A DNA stretch of 46,402 bases from Pseudopyrenochaeta lycopersici. Its lineage: Eukaryota; Ascomycota; Dothideomycetes; Pleosporales; Pseudopyrenochaetaceae. The notes beneath the pieces are model-generated. The model saw only the letters and a program-made list of their open reading frames with translations, made no database searches and was not told where the DNA came from. This document shows positions 19,554 through 30,400 of the stretch, piece by piece. The stretch lies in assembly GCA_003313425.1 (NCBI GenBank), contig NHZP01000121.1, forward strand, positions 1 to 46,402, written 5' to 3'. How positions within the stretch are numbered: the first letter of the stretch is position 1; each line of letters begins with the position of its first letter. The position numbers and the translations under genes are program-made.

Positions 19554-21452
19554 CTTTGTTATTGTATGAGAGTCGCTATCCGCGGCGACGACGTCGTCGA
19601 GAGCCTTGTGTTTGCGAGAGCCGTTGTTAAGTCGTGTGCCGCGCTCAAAGAGTTGATCAACGAGCTTATAGAGGAAGCGTTTGTGGCCGTCTCTCTTAGC
19701 TGAGGCTAGCGTTGAGTATGTAGAGAGCCTGTACGCGTTGTTAAGCGTCAAGTCGAGTAAGAAGTAAAGTAGTGGCCGCCATGTACGATGGCGTACTTGT
19801 TGAGTAGAGTAATAGCTGCGCGTTTGATCAAATCGATCTACCTCGCTCTTGTAGTGATTGTAGGCATCTATCATCTCCGGGATGCCAAGTAACTTGACGG
19901 GCGCGCCGCCAAAGGCCTTTTCGAAGGGCTTCTTGTTGTACACGCTTACGACAGGGCGACGGCGGAGCCGCTCTACAGTAGTAACGCCTGCTATTGTTAG
20001 CTTGAGCTTAGCAGTAGCCAGAGCAGCCAGAGTTGCCAGAGTTGCTTACCGTCAGCGATAGTAGTAGCAAAAAGGACGACTTGAGAATCCCGCCAGGCAG
20101 CTTGAAGTACTGTCTTGTTGTTTGAGAGCGCCCAGTAAGCCTCTCCCCACATAATCTCCTTTGTAAAATGTGTCTTAAGCCGTATTAAGTCGCTATTAAA
20201 GCGCTCTTTTGTCAACTTCTGCTTACCACGCTCCCTTGTTGCTAGCTCTGGCGCTGCCATCTCCGTCTCAGCTTTAGCCTCGAATCGCTCCTCTGTTGCA
20301 GTCTTTGTGCTTCTGACTGTGCCGGCACAGCCTATGCCTTCGTCCCTTAGGTATTCAAGCATGGGGATGGTGTTGAAGAGATTGTCGTCCCACACGGCGT
20401 GGAGCCCTGGCGGAAATATACGGTTGTTATCAGCGTCTTTGGCAAGTACGAGAGTAAGAGGCACTGACTCAGTAGGGGTAAAGGCCAGCTCAGAGAGGTC
20501 GTATGCGAGATTGACAGGCCCTCTGCCAACGCCCTTGGCATGAAATAGCCAGTTGAGTACAACGCCGTCGCTCGCGAGGACCCATATCTTATATCCCTCA
20601 GGTGTGGGCTTCGTCTTGATTATTACTAACTCGCTGGCGCGTCCAGTAAACCTGGCGATAGCTTCGTCAACGCAGAGGTGCTTGCCTAGATGCCGCAGTT
20701 AGTATTGCTAACAAAAAGCTAGTAAATCGCACCTTGAGACCCACCAGGATGCCACAGCTCAAGTGAGCGCTTGCGTATATGCTCAGAGAGATCCCACACG
20801 CGCCCGAACGGCGATTTAAACAGTTGTTCGACTTCTGTACAGTATATATAGCGATCTATTTGCTCCCAGCGCTGGCGGGACATGTACTTGTTGATATGGT
20901 GAGTAGGAGCGTTGGCGTGTAGCCTACTCCAGTATTCCTCTGCTGACGGCTCTTTGTGTAGGCCCATATATATTACTATCGCGAAGTACGTATACAGCTC
21001 AGTTGGCGACGTCGGCTTCCATCCTCGTGCGTATGGGTCGTCTATTATTGCGGCTCTGAGCTTCTCAGCATGTTGATTTGTATGGTGGGCTATCCTATCA
21101 AGGATGCCAACGCTGAAGAAGAGATCGAAGAGAGTAATAGGATCGCCAGCATCTACTCCCTCAGGTAAACGCGCCCTGCCTGTGTCGCCGTTGCTAATAG
21201 AGAGAGGCTTCCACTCAGATGGCGGCGTGCGTGGCAAATCCGGGAATTTCCCTGATTTTTTCTCGTACTGAGTATATTTTACCCAGTCAGGGTCATTACT
21301 CAACTTTGAAGAATTACTTGGCATATTTGCAAAAATAACTGATTTCCATTTACTAACAAGTTAGTAGGCGGCAATTCAAAAATCTACGCTCTACAACACA
21401 ATCCTGAGGTTTTCGGCGATTCGCCGGGGCTGCGCGCTGGTTGGCTGAGCTT

Positions 21453-21490
21453 AGGTGGCCCGTGTACGGGCGATGTTGGCGGTGCGGGGG
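21453..21490 (-). repeat. Right terminal inverted repeat of the piggyBac-like element
   Basis: This is the inverted partner of 13277-13314. It ends with five G at 21486-21490 directly against the hAT codon TAT (minus strand). Confidence 0.9.
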
Positions 21491-21629
21491 ATAGTATTTG
21501 TCTATGATAAACCAACCCATATTAATAGCATGTAGCATACGTTCGTCGTGTGTCTCGGGTGCGCTGTAGTGCTCCTATAATCGTATTAGCAGCTATGGGA
21601 TTAACGCTGAGACGTCCCCGGCTACCTCG

Positions 21630-21763
21630 CAGAGTTATCAACAATCAAGCCAATCAAGCCAATCAAGTCGGTCTAGCTTGATCTGGTAGTAATCTAGCTT
21701 CTCTACGTTTAACTCTTACCGGGTTAAGTTAGACTGGTTTGATTGGCTTGATTGTCAAATCTG
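21630..21763. mobile_element. 134-bp hAT-type MITE in intron 2 of the hAT gene
   Basis: The element starts CAGAGTTATCAACAATCAAG and ends with the near-complement GATTGTCAAATCTG. The 8-bp duplication CTACCTCG flanks it (21622-21629 and 21764-21771). An 8-bp duplication and CAG...CTG ends are hAT features. It has no coding capacity. It enlarges the intron from about 71 to 213 nt without touching the splice sites. Confidence 0.88.
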
Positions 21764-23416
21764 CTACCTCGCAATGAAATTACTCACCTTCTCGTTCTCA
21801 TAATGAGAAAGAAGGCAGTCCATTAGCATTAATGACTGTGAAAGAGATGCTTTATTGCCCTCAGCGCATAATGTGGCTCCATCAAAAGGTTGGAGAAATA
21901 GGTATGCCTTCTGAAGCATATCCCAATCGGCTGCCATCAATCGATTATCTCCAAGGATCTGCTCGTGCTCATGCATAAATTGAACAATCCGCACCTTCCT
22001 CTTAAAAAGTTTATTAAAGACATGATACCATGAAGACCACCGCGCCTCATTATCGATGCCTAGTCGCAAACCGACTTCATCGTCCCACAGCTGGCTATGA
22101 ATCGAAGAGCCGCGTATCCAGACAGCCAGACCGTGTAGTTTACGTAGTGCAGGGATGCCCTGGATGTCTTGATAGTCCTCATCAACGTCCGACCTCGAGA
22201 TATTTTGGCGTCGTCTCCCTCTTCTGGATGTGAGGCCCTGGGAGAAGCGGATTAACAGGTCTTCACCAGTGGCTTCAGATGCGGCTTCAAGTGCCACAAT
22301 AAGGGCTTCATTTGATGAGCCAAGAAGGAAGGCTTGAAGGGAGAGGTTAATAATATGGCCGATACAGCGGATGCGGCGTTTTTGGGGGTTATAATCGATC
22401 TGTCGCTTATTAGATTAGCCCATTAAAAACAGCTGCCAGCTTACGTTAAGATCCTCTTTCAATCGACGTGCGATGTGCTCCAGACATGTGTCGTTTGACG
22501 TAGCGTTGTCCCCGGTGTGATAGCCGAGCTTTGACGCGATTCCGAAGCTTTCAAGACTACTCAGAATAAGATCGGCTTGCCGCTCTCCAGAGTGATTGTC
22601 GCGACATTCCGGCAGTTCCAGAAGTGCCTTCTGCAGCTGGTAATCCTGATCAACCCATTGGGCGCAAACAGCTAGCAGAGCATGACGATGTGGCGATGTC
22701 CATAGATCGGTGGAGATATGAATAGGTGAAGACGCAACTGCTAGTTTTGCTTTGATCTGATCTCGATAGAATGCGTAATTTGCCGCAATGTGGCGCATGG
22801 CCAGACGCCTGGATGTGATTAATTGATCGCCGATAGCCGGATTGCATGCCAAAGCGAGATCCTTCAACTCGTTCCATTCAACAGCTGAAAACGGGACTCT
22901 CCGCCGTGTGAGCAGTCCTATAACAGCTTCATTATATGCCTGCCGATTGAAAGCCTGTCGAAGACCATTAGGTGTAGGAATCGATGCAAACATGGTGGGT
23001 AATAAGCGTTGATTCAATGATATTGGCTAAGGCGATGATAGAGGACAGGACGTACTTTGTTTATCCTCGTTATCCCTTGGCAAGGGCAGTGTAGAGGTGG
23101 CATGTTGGCGGAAAAAGCGAGCATATTCCTGTTGAGTCCATTCGTAGCGATGTTGCTTAAGAGTGCGGCCCTCAGGGCTATCAATGTTGAGGTAATACAT
23201 GGTCTGGGTTTCTCGATCGCGGAAGAAGTATGCAGTGGGGTGTACAACAGGGTGTAGGGATCTAGGGTGAGTTGCAGGAGGATTGGAGTCTTCAGCTAGG
23301 GTTTGTGGTTGGTAAGGTTGTTGGGGTGTAGTAGAAGTGGTATTATGGTGAATAGGATCGGAAGCAGTACTTGTAGAGTGCAGTTCTTCGGTTGCTGGTA
23401 TAGAAGTGGATAGCAT

Positions 23417-23749
23417 AGTTAAAGAGGAGATATTTCGCCCAATAGAGGGTTAGTAGTAGTAGAAAATTGGGGATAAGTAATGATTAAAAGGTGGGACTCC
23501 TAGAAGGAAGGTTGATAGTTTAGGAAGAGGGGGTGCCGCACTATATATATTAGTTTCTAGACTAGGAGATTAGATAAGCATAAAGTATTCTAGGGTATTC
23601 TAGGGTAGGTTGTAATAGATAGAGTAGAAAATGCTATGTACCTAAACAGTACCTTTAAGGTTAGGTTAAGTTGCCCCTAGGGGCAAGAATCGAGTTGACC
23701 TCTGGGGGCAAGACCCTAGGGAGTCAATACGCGTGGGAAGTAGTGCTTG
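23417..23749. other. Upstream flank of the hAT gene, no gene
   Basis: This is AT-rich sequence with a tandem TATTCTAGGG pair (around 23590-23608) and a short palindrome CCCCTAGGGG. The outer end of the hAT element probably lies here, but no inverted repeat matching the 12.3 kb side was recognised. Confidence 0.4.
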
Positions 23750-23919
23750 TGTCAGATACAAGCGAGGGTACGCGATACTGTATTGTAGTACAAAGCTCGG
23801 GTGTAACCACTTGGCACACACTCTCCATAAAAGGAGAAAATAGAGAACACAGAAGAGATCAACCACGTTCATCATCAAAATTCACCAAAGATAAAGCTAA
23901 ATAGTCCTTGAATCTGACA
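23750..23919 (+). repeat. Solo LTR-like repeat, family B, copy 1
   Basis: A 170-bp unit runs TGTCAGATAC...GAATCTGACA. It shares the core CGCGATACTGTATTGTAG, CTCGGGTGTAACCA, and a GTTCATCATCAAA...AGTCCTTGAATCTGAC end with 31063-31227, and the second half with 36003-36178 (inverted). TG...CA ends suggest an LTR. No clean target duplication was found. Confidence 0.6.
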
Positions 23920-24000
23920 ACTCCACAGCGCAGCAAAATACAATAAGACCCTAGATTGTATAGTATTATAGAGCATCTACAGAAGCTAGTAATAGATATA

Positions 24001-24660
24001 AACTATATCTATTTTAGCCGGTTGGCTGGCGAGGTTTGTCCCCACGATTTAGGTGGATCCCGGATAACGTGGTGTGACGGCCAATCACAAACGGTGATGT
24101 GTTGTGACGGCTCATCACAAACAGTGATGAGCCACAAAAGTTTGTTCGCGTCGCGCACGTGCCAGAACAACAACGCGCGAACGCGCAGAACCACTGCTTC
24201 TCCAACTCAACATCTGTCGCACGCCATTGGCCAAGGGCAGTAGTTCGCTTAGCAGTCCACGTGATGTCTTCATAAAAGACTTAGAGACTTGTGCCATCTC
24301 TTAAAAAAAAACAGACGACACACATTGTCGTACACACAAATACAATCACAAAAACCATCTTAACTTTGTGCCTCATATCCCAATCATTTTCACTGTTCAG
24401 TTAACACCTTCAGTGCGACAACATCACTACATTGAAATGAGAGCTTTTGGCACAGAAATTAGTGGTAATCGAATGCAGGGAGGTGAACTATCAGAAAGCC
24501 AGCGCAATTATGTTCTAGCCCAGAAAGAGGCGGGTGTGCGGACTATAGAAATCGCAGAGACTCTTGGCTGTTCGCAACGCTGCGTTCAGAAGACAATACA
24601 ACGATGGGAGGCCACCACCAGCAACACCTCGCGCCCTCGGACGGGCCGTCAACTCTTCTC
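24001..24660 (+). pseudogene. Tc1/mariner-type element fragment (helix-turn-helix N-terminus), carrying a solo LTR
   Basis: From about 24435 the frame MRAFGTEISGNRMQGGELS, then QRNYVLAQKEAG, IAETLGCSQRCVQKTIQRW and PRTGR is the DNA-binding helix-turn-helix region of fungal Tc1-like transposases. It stops within 85 codons; the DDE catalytic part is absent. Upstream, 24070-24135 has a near-tandem pair GTGACGGC(C/T)(A/C)ATCACAAAC, which may be the element's terminal region. A solo LTR interrupts the 5' leader. The breakpoint at the right side falls at the 3' end of the secreted-protein gene. Confidence 0.65.
24215..24420 (+). mobile_element. Solo LTR of the Copia family, opposite orientation
   Basis: This 206-bp copy runs TGTCGCACGCC...CAGTGCGACA and is the reverse complement of the 203-bp LTR. 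The only difference I see is nine A instead of six in one homopolymer. The target duplication ACATC is present on both sides (24210-24214 and 24421-24425). Confidence 0.92.
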
Positions 24661-24663
24661 TAT

Positions 24664-25094
24664 CTAGCATTCTCCCCAGTTAGGATCGACACTATTACGT
24701 TAGGGTTAGAAAACCGTCTGAAGGTTCTGCTAAGTGTGACAAGGGGCAAGAGTGCTTACCGGAAGTACCAGTCAGCTACAACATTTTCACCACCAAGAGC
24801 ACACCCATTCATTTCGTTCTTAAGACGCATCTTGCAGTCCTTACTATTCAGTGTTAGGCCGCCACGGCCCTTCCAACCAACCCAGAGTTCGACCTTGTTC
24901 TTGGGCAGCTGAAAACAACGGTATTTGGTCTGGCCTTCGGTGAAGTAGCCAGCTAAGTCATAGTCACAGAGCTTGTCGACCACTGCGTCTGCGCCATCCA
25001 TGTTCTGACCATACATGCCGGTCGTCAATTTGTAACATGCGGCTTGGACTATGGTAATCACTGGGGCGATGACGACGAGGTTGTATAGGCGCAT
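24664..25094 (-). CDS. Small secreted cysteine-rich protein (effector-like candidate)
   Basis: Two exons (25094-24760 and 24691-24664) give 120 aa. I chose ATG 25094 because it opens directly into a signal peptide (MRLYNLVVIAPVITIVQA, predicted cut after VQA). The intron 24759-24692 has GTAAGC and ends ATAG; splicing gives the ending DWYFRVDPNWGEC, which matches a recurrent fungal small-secreted-protein tail of the type FRADPNxGxC. Without splicing the frame would stop right after FR. The mature part has six cysteines (CYK, KLCD, YRCF, KDCK, NGCA, GEC), so three disulfides are possible. It is likely exported; function unknown. Effector is an inference from size, secretion, cysteines and a transposon-rich location. 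No toxin motif was recognised. Confidence 0.72.
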
Positions 25095-25145
25095 AATGAG
25101 TGTTGCGAAGCGCTCTGAAAGACGAAGGACGACGCGATCTTTCAA

Positions 25146-27469
25146 GGAGCTGTATGTACTAGCTTACTTGTTTAAGCAGAGAAGTCAGCAACCAAATCAA
25201 ATTTGCTTCTGTGAGTGTTGGCGCTAACCAAACCAAGTAAGAATCAAGCCAAGACAGGAAAGAAACCAGGCAGAATAGGCCACCTTTTAGATCAAAATCA
25301 CTCCTTCGAGCCCAGCTTATTTTATTGCTGACAGCTCAAGGTTTTAGACCCGAATTCCTAGTCTTTACTGTAAGCACTTCGACTAAGAATACTAAGTAGA
25401 GAGCAGCTAACTTACAATTAGCATGTGTTTATTCACTAGTAAAAGGCGTTAACACCTGGCTCTCTAAGAATCTTTGGGGCATGGGTATATACTGGATGGC
25501 AAAATATATTAACAGTGAACGTGACTTCCGTATTTTGCTAGTTTGATTGCACTGTCCTGCATTATTCTATAAACATCACTCATTGTCACGACGAGCAATT
25601 TGAGCAAGTATATACACTGAGATGCAGTTGCAGTTTCCGGTTTTCTTGCTTCACAGATGACTTTGCTTCATTGGTTTTATGGTAGCCCAAGGTTCCATTG
25701 GCGAATCGGGTTGGCGATAGGCTTTGCTGCTTGGCACTAGATATATACTAGGTAAAGCCCATATCAGCATGACCGGGGGCTTTCAAAGCGAGAAACATGT
25801 ATCTTTGCCGTATGCCAGTGCAAATCAGTGTACTCTGTTAACCGCCGTAAGGAATAGGAGGAATGCTCCGCCGCCATAGTCCCTCGCGCCTCTGTGCGTA
25901 GCCCAATCGCACGCTTAGCTAAGTAGCTCTTCCTCAGCATGCATACTGAGTGAATGCGTAATGCAGGGCCACAATGGAGGGCAGATTTGTAGAATTGACA
26001 ACGGTGACCGGCCGATCGCGCCGTTGAGAACAACACGACGTCATCGATAAGATGCAACTTCTCCGCACAAAGCATCACATAAGTAAGCAGCCAGAAATGC
26101 TAATATTATTGGTCTCACGAAGCTGCTATTTGCAGAGTTGTCAACCAGACAATCGACAAACGCTGAAAAAAGTGGCTACTCCTCAGCGCTTACATAGCGA
26201 AGGGAGTCGTTGCCGCTGAGTCCGGCGTATGTGCGGAATAAAGAAAGGATATCCGCTGACGCGTACGCCTTACTCGAGATACTTATAAATGCGCACGAGC
26301 CCTAACCCTAGTAAACACGCAAGCCTACACAAACGTTCGATTCTTTGAAGGGACTGAACGGAGAAGCGACTGCATACAGTTATGCCGCTATTTTCGAACC
26401 TGAGAAGACCAAGGCAAGGCGTCAAGCGTAAAGCCTGCGAACCCATCGCCCCAAGATGCGCTCCACGAAGACTAATGTAGAACAGCATCGGCATCGAAGG
26501 ACACTGCACTCGGTTCGTCAAGCGATACACGAGCACGCAATCCGCAAGGGCGTCTGCCGCGTACTTGCGCAAAAACGGTGTTGTGTAGGGCTGCACTCGC
26601 GTGGAGAGCCTCAGGGCATATCAAAGCCTCTCCACTCCAGATACTCCATCTGAAGTGCACGCAGGCTGTGAGTCTTCGCTTCACGATCATCCTATTGTCC
26701 TAACAGCCAGTGAAGATGTGCAGAGTCTACAAAAGAAGCCCGTACGTACCTGATCTATTCTTGCCTTTGGAGTCGCTCGCTGAAATTGAAAGGATACACC
26801 AAGCCAAGATTTCGTCAACAAAAGCAGCTTCTATGACATGACGGCATTGCGATTTGCGGCGTTCTGAGCGCATTAGGTATTTGAAAATGCGATAGAAATT
26901 AGGTATATGAGGAAGCACTTCAGTATTTTTCACCTGGAATTGCACTCTGTGAGGCCGCAGAGTACCTATTCGAAGAACACCGAATGCGATCTTTAACATG
27001 GGGGTTTATGATTAAGTGCGACCGAACCAGGTTGGCCCATGGTTCGCTGCAGGGTGCAGGGCAGGATCGTAACAGCTCTTCGGCTTAGATAAGACCTTTT
27101 ATAACTATTGTAGGGATATAAGAGCTTAATAGTGGAGCCGTAGTAAGGGATACTGTTTTACTACAAATGTAGGCACCGAGCGAACCATTCCTGGGCAACT
27201 CGTTATAATAATAACTGGTTAAGCCGTATATGAACTATCCTAACTCGTACTAGACTAGCTCTGCTCAAGGCCCTAGACTGCCACCTTAATCAGTCCCTTC
27301 AATCATTCCAGTCCAGTCTGATTACCCATTGGTAACACTGGATCTCTGTTATGATCTCTGTAGACCTTGCTGTCGCCCTATAAAGTCGCTACTTTTCATC
27401 CGTGCGTACACTTTTTTACTAAATTTCCCCCTCTACAGACAAATCTTCAACCGTCCCAGCAGGGCCAGC
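25146..27469. other. Intergenic, no gene supported
   Basis: Only short frames without family resemblance (for example minus 25764-26078 and 26270-26596). At about 26129 the sequence CAGAGTTGTCAAC equals the first bases of the MITE family ends, but no partner end was found nearby. The rest shows nothing recognisable. Confidence 0.4.
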
Positions 27470-30400
27470 CAGTGTGAGGAATGGATGGATATGGAAGCGC
27501 ATCCATTTGCCAACTGGGGCTTGGATGGATGTTGGAAAAATTTCCGGAAACATCCGAAATCACTTATGCAAGATAACGTCACCGATTTTTTTTACTACTA
27601 TATAGGTTATATTTTAGTTTATTTGAGCGTAATAATGTTTGCCTTATCCCAAGAATGCAAACACTGAGCTGCTTGTATCGTAGGCTGTTCAAGATGATTG
27701 CGTCGGGTCGTAATCATGAGCCCCAATCGGCTGAATACACGCTCGGGCTCATCGCTCATTGCTGGAATCGAGAGAATATCGAACGCCATTTGAGCCAGAT
27801 GCGGGTATTCATTACTGCCAATAGTTCGCCACCATTCAAGCGGAAGTCTAAGGTCAGTTGGCTCTTGGTTGCTATATCGCTCAAACTCATCCGGGATGGC
27901 TACTTTCTGGACTTTACTTCGTGCCTTAGCTAGGCTTTTTGCGCGATTGTGAAATGTTTCCAGCGTGTCCGGTTCGTGTGTCGTTGCCTTTTTTACCGGT
28001 GATATAGTATCTGAGACGGGTAGTTGCTTATAGGTGGAATTCCATAGCGATTTGACTGCCTTTCTGCCAGTCGTAATCCACGACTTCCTGTTTGCCCATT
28101 GAGACTCAATAACTCTCCAGGTATAGGCAGGATGCAGCACAGCTGCTGCAAGATATGCCGGTGAATCGCCGAGTTTTGCGTAGTACTCTTCAGCTCTATC
28201 CAGAGCAAGCTTAATCTGCGCAGCGAAATGCCATTGGCCTTCGGTCGTAGCCGGCGAAGCATGTTTGTAACGATCGTATGCGGCCGTAAGTTCCTCAACA
28301 ATGAATTCAAGATCAAATTGAACTTTGCTGATCCCACAGGATTTGCCATCTCCCGGCTGGCCTTGGAGATCCACTGTTGCAAGCCAACAAGGCTCTAAAA
28401 GTTTTTGATACTGGATCAAGATATCCCAGTCTTCTGCATTAAGCATATCTCTCAGAATGGTATTCTGGGAATGATCTTCATCCCGAGTCCAGTGTCTTTT
28501 GGACTTCTCTTTTCCGATACGTTGGTGCTCAGATGTTAAGAAGTCCTCAAAAGGGGCTCGTAGCTTGAGAAGCGTCTTGATCTCGTCGTAGATACTGTTC
28601 CAGCGGGTGTCGTTGCTTCTATGGAGCTCTCGTATTTTGATCGTATGCCACTCGGTTGAATCGATAATGGATTTGAAGTATTTAAATTGGGCATGATGCC
28701 ATCGTTTTCGTCTTTGTGGACTTGCGTATGTCCAAACGATTAGATTATGAGCCTTGCCAACAGGTCCTGTTCGCCTCCACCGATTCAATTCCTCCTTTAG
28801 ATTTGCCGGCACCGAGCCTTCAAATTCAAAGAGGTTCTTATCAAAGCCAAACAAGAGATGGCGGGCAATAAGGTTGATAACATGGCCTGCGCAGCGCAGG
28901 CGACGTTCGTCGGGATCGAAACCAAATTGTCCTCCGATCGTTTTCATTGCTGAATCGTTATTTGAAGCATTGTCGAGGATGAAATAGCCGAGCTTATCTT
29001 GAATGCCAAAGTCCTTGATTACAGAAATAACTTGCTCTGCAATGTCTATACCCGCATGCGAGTCAGTTTGCTCGGGAGTTGCTAGTAGGATCGTTTTTGA
29101 CTGAAATTCCGCATTGATAAAGTGAGCAACGATGCCGTTGAGCGAGAGGCAGTTGCCAGAAGTCCAAAGGTCGAAGGATATGTGGATTTTGCTTATGGAT
29201 TCCTGCAACTCCTGTTTGATTTTGGCCTTATGAGTGTTGTAGCCTTTCATGATCCAGTCTTTGACAGTCTTTCCGCTGGGTATTGCATCCTTTGCACGAG
29301 GCGATAGATAAGCAAGAAGATCGTGAAATGGCTCGCTATCAACCTGCCGAAATGACACATTGTCATAGACAATCCATCGGATGAGAAGCTTTTGGAAGGT
29401 GGCTTCATCGAAGGCCAAAGCCAGCGCATTTAAGATCTCCTGCTCTCGGGACTCGTTGATATCCAGGTCCGCTGGCACCGACACCCCCCTTCTTCTGAAG
29501 GGGAAAATTTCCCTATCTCTGGTCCAAGTTTTGCCGTGAACCTGGCGGATGTGTTCGATTACATTCGTGCTTCCGCTGTCAACCTTGTAATGATGAGCGT
29601 GACATGCTTGTGAAACTTTATCGGAAGTGTGGCAGCGAACACATAGCCACCAGCGGGCACCGGTCAGGGTATGTTCAGTTGGTACGCCAAATTTCCATAT
29701 AGGTGAGTTGAGTCTGGCTGTACGCCTTGAAATTGGAATGCTGAAGCCAGGAAGTTGAGACCAGTCAATACAATCGTACTTGAATTTTGATTCTTTATCC
29801 GGAATGGCGTCGCCTGTACGCGAATTTGTTGGCTCCCTTGGGTGACTTGGGGCATCTGAAGCAGTATCAGAAGCAACGTCTAGCGATGACGCTGAGGACG
29901 ACGTTGGTGACGACGGTATCGAGAGATGCTCAGGATGAGCTTGCTGCACTTTCTTCATAATACAGAACCACCCATATGATGGACAGTTAGAAAGTTGAAT
30001 ATGGAAGAATCCATGGGCCCGCAGCGATATTTGTAAATATGGTGATAGCACAATGGAATGTGATAACCCCTGAACCCCTGCATATATTGAATGTGATATT
30101 GAATGTGATAGTGGAGCTGTGGAGGCGATGGCTGAGTGATGGTGGAGGTGAAATCGTGTGCGGACGCTGTTACGGATCTGTTAGATATAGCAGACTCAAG
30201 GCTTCTGTGTGAGGCAGTATGATGAGGTACGACATACTCTATTCAGATATGTTGCAGTAGCTAGGATTAGTATATCATGATCAGGGTGTTGCATGAAGTA
30301 GAGGTGGCAGAGATGTAGGATGCAGAAAGATAGATCCTAATTAGGACAGAGCGCGTTTGCGCGCCATCCTAAGTAGGCAATTTACCGTGGTACAAAAGGG

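Larger units (their letters stand above)
13452..21324 (-). pseudogene. piggyBac-like transposase (DDE_Tnp_1_7 type), split by the Copia element
   Basis: The start is ATG 21324. Exon 1 (21324-20733) has WSRLHANAPTHHINKYMSRQRWEQIDRYI, typical of the family. An intron lies at 20732-20686 (branch TACTAAC). Exon 2 (20685-20050) has CVDEAIARFTGR (first catalytic D) and WDDNLFNTIPML (second D). Another intron lies at 20049-19991. Exon 3 (from 19990) has VDRFDQTRSYYST (third D), then is cut after 19554. It resumes at 13720 and ends at TAA 13452-13454 with a Cys-rich tail (CTAC, CRLCKVPLC, C-x4-H) that resembles the C-terminal cross-brace finger of piggyBac transposases. Apart from the Copia insertion I see no stop or frameshift, so it was probably functional when hit. 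Confidence 0.85.
13277..21490 (-). mobile_element. piggyBac-like DNA transposon with 38-bp terminal inverted repeats, interrupted by Copia
   Basis: The two ends, 13277-13314 and 21453-21490, are perfect inverted copies over 38 bp beginning CCCCCGCACCGCC. Removing the nested Copia and one 5-bp duplication leaves an element of about 2,376 bp. It sits in exon 3 of the hAT gene. The flanks are ...CTAT on the left and ATAG... on the right. Counting a 2-bp AT duplication restores the hAT frame as DKYY-SM-TEDVPAY with the spacing usual for the family. The flanks are not the TTAA expected for piggyBac elements. Confidence 0.85.
12440..23416 (-). pseudogene. hAT transposase gene (host of the nest), split by three insertions
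   Basis: Minus-strand gene from ATG 23416 to TGA 12440. Exon 1 (23416-22445) includes HISTDLWTS and TGDNATSND. An intron lies at 22444-22400 (GTAAGC, CAG). Exon 2 (22399-21788) reads RRIRCIGHIINLSLQ and LWDDEVGLRLG. A second intron lies at 21787-21575 (GTGAGT, TATAG). Exon 3 (from 21574) reads MLHAINMGWFIIDKYY and is then cut by the piggyBac-like element. It resumes at 13276 as TEDVPAYAAALLLDP, is cut again by a solo LTR, and ends with the dimerisation region PLEWWCASEQQRKYPRLSRMAIAILSI ... PERTFSGARR. Outside the inserts only one defect is seen, an in-frame TAG at 23027-23029. A CAG-to-TAG change there is an inference. Terminal inverted repeats of this element were not found. Confidence 0.85.

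Noticed and set aside
24756..25145. Secreted protein as a single exon from 25145 to the TAA at 24756.
   Set aside because: The upstream start adds a charged leader before the signal peptide, and the stop lies inside a GTAAGC donor; splicing yields the family-like tail with the sixth cysteine.
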